The translations under genes and the position numbers were made by a program. From the NCBI GenBank assembly GCA_951812925.1, contig OX638372.1, positions 50,991,722 through 51,055,721 of the forward strand: DNA of 64,000 nucleotides, read 5' to 3'. This DNA is from Calliopum simillimum (Eukaryota > Arthropoda > Insecta > Diptera > Lauxaniidae). This document shows positions 56,995 through 64,000 of the stretch, piece by piece. Position 1 is the stretch's first letter; every line of letters starts with the position of its first letter. A model generated the notes under the pieces. It saw only the letters and a list, made by a program, of their open reading frames with translations. It was not told where the DNA came from and did no database searches.

Positions 56995-58438
56995 CAGGCA
57001 TTGAAATAAGCTGTAGTAATACCTTATTTCTGCAGTAATAACTTCAAATTTGCAGTAATAACTTCAGAATAGTGTAAAAAATTGTAATAATAATACTCAC
57101 CCAAATTCATATTACTTTGTTTGCGTTAATCGTTGAAACTAAATACTCATTTTATTTCGCTTATCACCGTTGTTTTAGTTGTCTAACCTCACCAATTTGG
57201 GCTAAAATGTAGCAACCACAACAAGTATTTGGCAACTCTACTTTAAACATATTTTTATAAATGCATTCGAAGAAAATTTTGCTATAAATTTTCAATTTTT
57301 AATTGAACCGTTGCACACTGGTCGAAAAATCAAAAAAGCTCGTCAAAATTCGAAAAATAAAGTTGTTGTTTTTGCACTTTTAATTGTTGGTAATGGTAGA
57401 ATATTGTCCACTTTGCTCGTTTCAGTGGTCAGAAAGACCTCTGAGCCTAAAAAACTCTCCTCGTTTGACTTTGAAGTTCACCTGTTCTTGCGAAAAATTT
57501 TTTTATTTTTTTTTAGTATAAAGCGTCTCAGAAAGCAAGTGGAAAAAATAACTTCTGCTCATCTTTTTGTAATGTAACGAAATGGAATCTCTCAGTGAAG
57601 GTTTATTTAATATGTTTCTCAAGTCCAAAGCGTTTTATCTCGTTCACAGTTTATATAAATAGGCAACTGTTTCGTGAAAATATATACACAAAAAAATTGT
57701 TGAAGTGGTTGTTAATATGATAAATGTTATAGCATCCACGGCCATCCGACTAGTTTCTACATGCATCTTATTCAGGGTACATTTTTCTACAAATCTGCAA
57801 AAAAATTAGCTGCCCCGAGGTGCCCGTGAAAAAGATATGAGGACTTTTGTAAAGTATTTAATTTTCGTAATAATTGATCCCAGAAACAAAACTTTCGTAG
57901 ATGAAGATGCTGTTCAGCATATTTTGACCGAAATTTTGGATGTGCCATTTTGTGTTACAAAAATTAATCTCATATTTCTAATCAGCGACATCAAAAACCC
58001 CAATAACTCTCCTCTGATTGATTAATATATTTTTGCACTAAACGGTTGGTCATTGTGGATCCGCCATTTTGTATTTTTTGAAAATAGATTTCAGATTCGT
58101 AATTAGCATCATCATAAACCTAAAATTACCGACTTTCGTGAGAATATATTTGTTTAAGCATTATTTGTGCACCATTGTGGATCCGCCATTTTGTTTTTTT
58201 TAAAATGGATTTCGGATTCGTAATCATCATCATCAAAAAGCCCTTATTACTGACTTTCAGAATTTTGGCCAGCTTTTTCGATTTTCAAACCACTGTGCGC
58301 TGCCATGATATCTGTTAGTTAATATTAATATTTAATATTAATCACTTAAATAAGCCATTAAAAAAATTTTGCGAAAAATTGCAAATAAAAACAAAAAAAA
58401 AATTCTGCAGTAATAACTTTTTCTTATTTCAACCCCTG
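56995..58438. mobile_element. hAT-like non-autonomous element with perfect 8-bp duplication
   Basis: The ends CAGGCATTGAAATAAG and CTTATTTCAACCCCTG are inverted. GTTTATGG flanks it exactly on both sides (56987-56994 and 58439-58446), as expected for hAT. Subterminal CTGCAGTAATAACTT motifs occur near both ends. The interior (57311-57577) has a short ORF without transposase motifs. Diverged tandem units with GTGGATCCGCCATTTTGT lie at 57930-58270. Confidence 0.85.
57930..58270. repeat. Diverged tandem units of about 115 bp inside the hAT element
   Basis: Three units carry GTG(C/G)..CCATTTTGT, then AATAGATTTCAGATTCGTAA or similar, then CATCATCA and AAACCC. The two right-hand units share GTGGATCCGCCATTTTGT at about 58055 and 58178. 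Confidence 0.65.
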
Positions 58439-59171
58439 GTTTATGGTCCATAATTTATGGTCTACGGTCTGTCCTTTGGTTTTGGTTTGGTCTATAACCT
58501 GTCCTTTATGATCTTTATTCCATTATCTTTGATTTCCTTTATGGTCTATAATCCACGGTCTGTCTTTACGGTCTATGGTCTATAGCATATGTTCCTTTAT
58601 GATCCATGGCCCATAATTTATGGTCTATGATCTGGCGCTTACGGCTTTGATCTGTCCTTTATGGTCTTTGGTCCATAGTATATGATCTGTCCATTACGGT
58701 TTATGGTCCATAATTAATGGTCTATGGTCCATACTATATGATCTATGATTTGTCCATTATGGCCTATGGTCCATAATTTATGATCTATGATCTGGCACTT
58801 ACAGCTTTGGTCCATAATCTATGGTCTGTCTTTAATGGTCTATGGTCCATAGTATTTATATGATTTATGATTTGATCTTTATGGTCTATGGTCCATAATT
58901 TATGCTTGATGATCTGCAACTTACGGCTTTGGTACATAATCTATGGTCTATGGTTTATAGTATATGGTCTATAATATGTGATTTATGATCTATGGTTCAT
59001 ATTCTTTGGTTCATGATCTGTCCTTTATGGTCTATGGTCGATACATTAAAATTGTTGTAGATTAAAATAAAAAAATTACACAAAATGTACAATATGCGTC
59101 CATCTTAAATCCGGGACACACATTAAAATCCGGGACATTTCCGGGACGTTTTTGAATCCGGGACGAGAGGA

Positions 59172-60796
59172 AACTAGTAAGGGTGTAAAATTTGGCCTGG
59201 CCAAACATTAAATACCCTACACTGCAGTATTTTTAAAATTTTGCTCATATGGGAGGTGCTCCGCTCTCTTGTCCGAGTTCATCCAGTTTTTGTCCAGAGT
59301 TTGGATAAATAGTTTTTAGTATCTGAGTAAAAAACGTTTTCAGTATAGCGTTTTGAAGCTTTTGCTTATATAGGAGGTGCCACGCCCTCTTGTCCGAGTT
59401 CGTCTAGTTTTAGCTTAAAGCGTGCATTTATAGTCTTCAGTATTTGAGTGAAGTTTGGTTGGATTATCTCAAAAAACTCTTTCAGTATAGCATTTTGAAA
59501 CTTTTGCTTATATGGGAGGTGCCACGCCCCCTTGTCCGATTTCACCCAATTTTTGTTGAGAGCTTTCATTCATGATTTTTAGTGTCTGAGTCGAATTTGG
59601 TTTGAATATCTCAAAAAATGCTTTCAGTATAGCGTTTTGAAGCTTTTGCTTATATGGGAGGTGCCACGCCCTCTTGTTCGAATTCGTTCAGTTTTTTCTC
59701 AGAGCTTGCGCTTACAATTTTTAGTATTAGCGCGTATTTTGGTTGCATTGTCGTGAAAAATACTCCTAAAATTGCATTTTGAATATATTTTTTGTATGGG
59801 CGGTAGGCGTGTCCGTTGACCGATTTCACTCATTTTCAATCCCCCGAACTATCATTGACGAAGGCAGTGTACTAAATTTCATTGAATTATCTTGCTTAGT
59901 TTTTCCAAAAAGTGTATTTCAACACACAGCCAGCCAGCCAGCCAGCCAGACAGACGGACATGGCTGATGCTGATCAAGAATATATATACTTTTCTATATC
60001 TGCCACGCCTCCTTCTCTGCGTTACAAACGGAAGGACAAAGTGAATATACACTGGGTGTAGGGTATAAAAATCCAGGAATGTTCCTTATTGTAAGGTGAA
60101 ATATATTATCCAAGCAACTTCTTTTATGTCTCAATCAATTTTGAGTTCCGGAAGTTTATAATTATACCCTACACCCAGGGTATATTCACTTTGTCCTTCC
60201 GTTTGAAACGCATATAAGGAGGCGTGGCAGATAGTGATCAGATTCACCTCCTGAATCGATACTATATAGCCATGTCCGTCTGTCTGGCTGACTGGGTGGC
60301 TGTGCGTGGAAATACATGTTTTGAGAAAACTGAGCAAGATAATTCAATAAAATTTGGTTCACTACCTCCGTCGTTAAAGTTAGCTCGTGTGATTGAAAAT
60401 AAGCCAAATCGGTCAACGGACACGCCTACCGCCCATACAAAAAATATATTCAAAATGCAACTTTATGAGTATTTTTCACGACAATGCAACCAAAATACAC
60501 AGAAATACTACAAAATGTAAGCGCAAGCTTTAAAAAAAATTGGGCGGATTCGGACAAGAGGGCGCGGCACCTCCCATATAAGCAAAAGCTTCAAACCGCT
60601 ATACTGAAAGCATTTTTGAGATAATCAAACTAAATTTTACTCAAACACTAAGAATTTTAAATGCAAGCTCTGAGCAAAAACTGGGTGAACTCGAACAAGA
60701 GGGCGTGGCACCTCCCATATAAGCAAAAGTTTCAAAATACTGCACTGTAGGGCATTTTATGTTTGGCCAGGCCAAAGTTTACACCCTTACTAGTTT
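59172..60796. mobile_element. CTAGTAAGGGTG-family inverted-repeat element, complete copy
   Basis: The ends AACTAGTAAGGGTGTAAAAT, TTTGGCCTGGCCAAACAT and ACCCTACACTGCAGTATTTT are mirrored at 60730-60796. Inside, four direct copies of an about 120-bp unit with GGGAGGTGCCACGCCCTCTT lie in the left half and inverted copies in the right half. The centre has the fly-repeat phrase GGACATGGCTGATGCTGATC, GAATATATATACTTTTC and a palindrome around 60047-60195. No transposase is seen. ORFs here are repeat translations. Confidence 0.8.
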
Positions 60797-63603
60797 TTTT
60801 CTATCTTAAATATGTTGCATTGAAACTAGATGACTATTTATCATATATTACGTGCCACTTTTCAATATTATTTGGCAACATTTCTTATCAACAATTCTTA
60901 GCAACAATGTTTAGCATGTTTTTACCAATAGTGTTAAGAAATTTTGCTTAGGAACATTTTTTAGAAGCAATTTTCAGCAAAAATTTGTTTAGCAAAAATA
61001 ATTTGCAACAATGCAAAAATTTATCTTTATGTCTACTGCATAAAAATTAAATGTCAAATCAATGTCAACTCAATAGCATGATATCGTCTTCGTTGCTTCA
61101 AACTTTGAGCTACCATAAATGCTTAAAGCTCTATATGAGCCCTATGAAAATGACAAGCAAAATCCATGAAAATCATTTTGAAAAAAGTAGGTCACTCAAT
61201 AGTAAATAGAAACTTAAGTGTAGAATTTTCAAGTTGACTGCTTGCAAACAAATAATAAAAAAAAACGAAGAAACAAATGGCCCCTTTGAGGGTCTATTGA
61301 AGATTTTTCTTCATATTTTTTTTTTTATAATACGGCTTCGTGACAGAAGTTCATGAACCGCAAAATCGTCGTTGTTTTCCGCTGTTCAATTTCGAGTTCA
61401 ACAAAGCATAACCCTTCAAAAACAATTTACAGAACGAAAAAAAAAAAAAATTAATTTTTTAATTTTAATTTATGAGATCTTGTCATAGAGAGCAAGACAA
61501 AGCAAACAAAAAAAAATTTTAAATTTCATGGTTTGAAACAGAAAGTTAACAATTGATCTCTTTTTGTTATAAAATAGAAAAAAAAGAACCGAAAAACCTT
61601 CAGCTGGTTTGATGATTCATAAATCAAATTGAAGTGGCGAGTGAACATTGAACAAATAAAGGGCATGTTATGATCGCTATTACGATTTGAAGATCATTTT
61701 TCATTTTGTTTATTTTGAACGAAATATTCTTGAAATATCTCATTTTGGAGCATCGATGAGTTATTTGTTTTCTTTAAGCGCAGTTGACCTCTTTCAATAT
61801 TACGTCATTGTATTATTGTTTCAAAGTGAAATCGATCAGATATTCCTCGAAATGTTTTTGTAATTGAAAACATCCAAAAAAACATCGTTTTCATTATCAA
61901 GGTTATTTGCGTCGCAATTCCAAGTAAATGCAGGTTATCAATCGGGTCTGGTCAATGCAGAAAAAGAAAAGAAATAAGTGCATTATTTGATTAAATTTTA
62001 TATACAGTCAGACCTTAATAAGTAAAATATCAAAATGAGTAAAATTCAGTAGAGTGGAATTTTATTTTTTATATTGATTTTTTTTTAATTTCCCAATTTA
62101 ATTTTTTCATTCAAATAAAGAATAAAAATGGAGAGATATAGTAATTTTCCAAAAGAAATCGATTTCTATCGCAAGCGTTAGGCTGACCATTTTTTATTTT
62201 TTATAAAGACGTTGCCACAAAAAAGACAGGACATTTTAAGCAATTTATTTATGGTATATGTCATGTGTAGGCATGACTGTATTACTTATTTAATCAAATT
62301 TACATATATTGTTTCTTAAAATCAAAACAAAGCGGCAAAAAGTATTTTCGCGATAATTTTGGAAATTGCCAGAAAACATAATAAAAAAATCTTATAAAAA
62401 ATGTAATAATCAGAATTAACACTGTTTAAAATTTTAATGCACCAATACTTAAACCATTGCGAATATACATGAATGTATCATAAAAGAAAAACATCAGGAA
62501 ATCATTAAGAAATATAAACGAAAAATTAAAAAAATTTCGAAAATCTGTGATGTAAATATGAACCCAGGGTATGGAATGATAACGATAAATATCGAAAACA
62601 TCAAAAATTCTACAAAATTAAGGAAAAACTTTTAAAACAACACGACTAATATTGAAAAACAGAGTAGAATCAAAACAGTTAAATGGTATCGATTAAGTAA
62701 TATCGAAAAGCTTAAGAGTTGAAAACTAACGAAAGAGAAAACATCTACGATGTCGATAAAAATCCAGAAGTCAGGTCTTAAAAGCAAAAAAATGTTATGA
62801 AATAAGAATTTTACCGCATCATATTTTGACACAAGCAAAAATTATATTGTATTATCAATTTTAACTTGAATTGTTATTCCAAAGATGTTGGTAAAACAGT
62901 TTTTTTTTAATAATACTTATATCAATTAATTTATTGCCGATTTAAAGAACACTTTATCTTTGAACTACTCAAATTTTTTCAAATACAAATTAACAAAAAA
63001 GTTTTTTTATTTAGTAGATAGTGAAAAAAGTGTGTCAATGCCAAAAGCATCGAGCGTTGACATTTACTGCTAAAAGTCCGCTTTTTTATATTCTTAGCTT
63101 AACGTAGAGAATCATTATGATATACTTAAAGTATCATGCTAAAATAGCATAAAATGAATTAAGTGAAAAAAATAATTATTATTTTTGTATCAGGTTGAAA
63201 TTTTTTATAAGTGTGTATCAAAAAAATAAAAATAGTTTTTATTTTATCAATCAAAATTATTCATCATCTAAGTATGTTTTCAATACAAATTTTAACGATA
63301 ATGATCAACTTTGCTTAACAAAAAAATTTTTTTTTGGGATATTGGTATTTTCGGATAGCTAGGGAGCTAACGAACTCAAAAATACCAAAATAAAAAACAA
63401 AATTTATTTTTTTTTGTCTTTTAACTGCTTTTGCGACTCATTTATTACTTCATTTTTTTTTCTAAAAAATTATCGTTATTTTTGCATTTATATCTAGAAT
63501 ACCCAGACAATATCTTTGATTTTTATATGATTATTTTTTATTCGAAAATAATCGCTTCTTTTGATTTTTTTTTTACAAATAATACCAAATACTGATTACT
63601 GAC
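60797..63603. other. AT-rich intergenic DNA, no gene seen
   Basis: No exon, RNA gene or terminal repeat could be supported. The - strand ORF at 62632 is hydrophobic and low in complexity. TATCGA/TCGAAA words cluster near 62570-62760. Confidence 0.35.
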
Positions 63604-63607
63604 ATAT

Positions 63608-64000
63608 CGAGCCCTAACCGCAACAGTAGCGTATGCGACATTTTTTCGCAATTTTTTTTTTTTTCGATGCAAATATGCTGTAAAATGTCGTTCACATCTA
63701 TATGCCAAATATTAAAACTGAATTATATATATTTACAAAGATATCGCACTTTCAATTATATCTTAATTATATCGTTTTTTTGTTGACCGCAAAAATAACA
63801 TAACCACCTCAAAAACCAGAGGAGGAGGCATGGCAGGTATGGAAAAGTACATATTTTCTTCTTCACTGTCACCTTTTTAGTCGGTATAGCCATATTCGTC
63901 TGTCTGGATGGGTATTTGTATGTCCGTGAAAATATTTTTCAAATTTTATTCTAACTTTTCACAAATTGGAAATCATGCAAGATATATACGTAGCAATTCT
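63608..64000. mobile_element. CGAGCCCTAACCGCAA element, second copy, cut by window end
   Basis: Starts CGAGCCCTAACCGCAACAGT with ATAT before it and matches the reverse complement of the 14786 end for several hundred bases (AAATGTCGTTCACATCTATA, CAAAGATATCGCACTTTCAA, TTGTTGACCGCAAAAA, GGCAGGTATGGAAAAGTA). It runs off the window. Confidence 0.85.

Larger units (their letters stand above)
56680..59045. repeat. GGTCTATGGTCC minisatellite, split by two elements
   Basis: Units built from TTTATGGTCTATGGTCCATA, ATTTATGGTCTATGATCTG and TCCTTTATGGTCT recur throughout 58440-59045 and in the short segments at 56680-56710 and 56964-56994. The array is interrupted by a MITE (56711-56963) and a hAT-like element (56995-58438). 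It is non-coding. Confidence 0.8.

Noticed and set aside
57311..57577. 88-codon ORF inside the hAT-like element
   Set aside because: It is basic and hydrophobic without a BED finger, DDE or hAT dimerisation motif. Probably chance.

Overview
This window is nuclear DNA from a dipteran insect, most likely a higher fly with a large, transposon-rich genome. A tephritid-like fly is a guess that cannot be settled from the sequence alone. The evidence is small introns with GT/AG ends, AT-rich intergenic DNA, a fly xmas/GANP (TREX-2) gene, a Chchd2 gene, and many insect-type mobile elements (BEL/Pao, mariner, a DD41D-like Tc1, two non-LTR lineages, and hAT-, Harbinger- and piggyBac-like MITEs).

Genes are confined to the first 22.7 kb. 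On the + strand, the last two exons of an unidentified gene end at 3184, and a decayed mariner sits in its last intron. On the - strand at 9454-10088 there is a probable small gene of unknown function, head to head with xmas (10780-18743, +). Xmas is reconstructed as four exons encoding about 1661 residues. It is the scaffold of the TREX-2/AMEX mRNA-export complex. Its second intron is 54 nt long, in frame and free of stops. Its third intron (2.9 kb) carries a GGCGTTATTTCC repeat array and a 1.6-kb inverted-repeat element. Chchd2 (21676-22645, -) is a clean three-exon gene for a 161-residue twin-CX9C mitochondrial protein.

From 22.7 kb to the end I see no convincing host gene. The DNA is made of mobile elements in several nested layers. 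The best example is 40.2-48.8 kb: a foldback element has a tiny TTAA-flanked element at its centre and a TA-flanked inverted-repeat element in one arm. That second element carries a tRNA-like module and is itself split by a BEL/Pao retrotransposon with apparently identical 322-bp LTRs and a perfect 5-bp target duplication. A second case is 56.7-59.0 kb, where a GGTCTATGGTCC-type minisatellite is split by a hAT-like element with a perfect 8-bp duplication and by a MITE also found 50 kb away. A third is 32-34.8 kb, a non-LTR retrotransposon broken by three separate insertions.

No operon-like arrangement, CRISPR array or bacterial system is present. Two islands of more complex, repeat-poor sequence (about 30.8-31.75 kb and 49.6-50.7 kb) might be regulatory, but this is only inference. 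No new enzymatic system was found. The most unusual items are the nested inverted-repeat elements, the tRNA-like module inside one of them, the stop-free intron in xmas, and a TIR element filled with repeated GTGGGGAATCGTGGGCC boxes.
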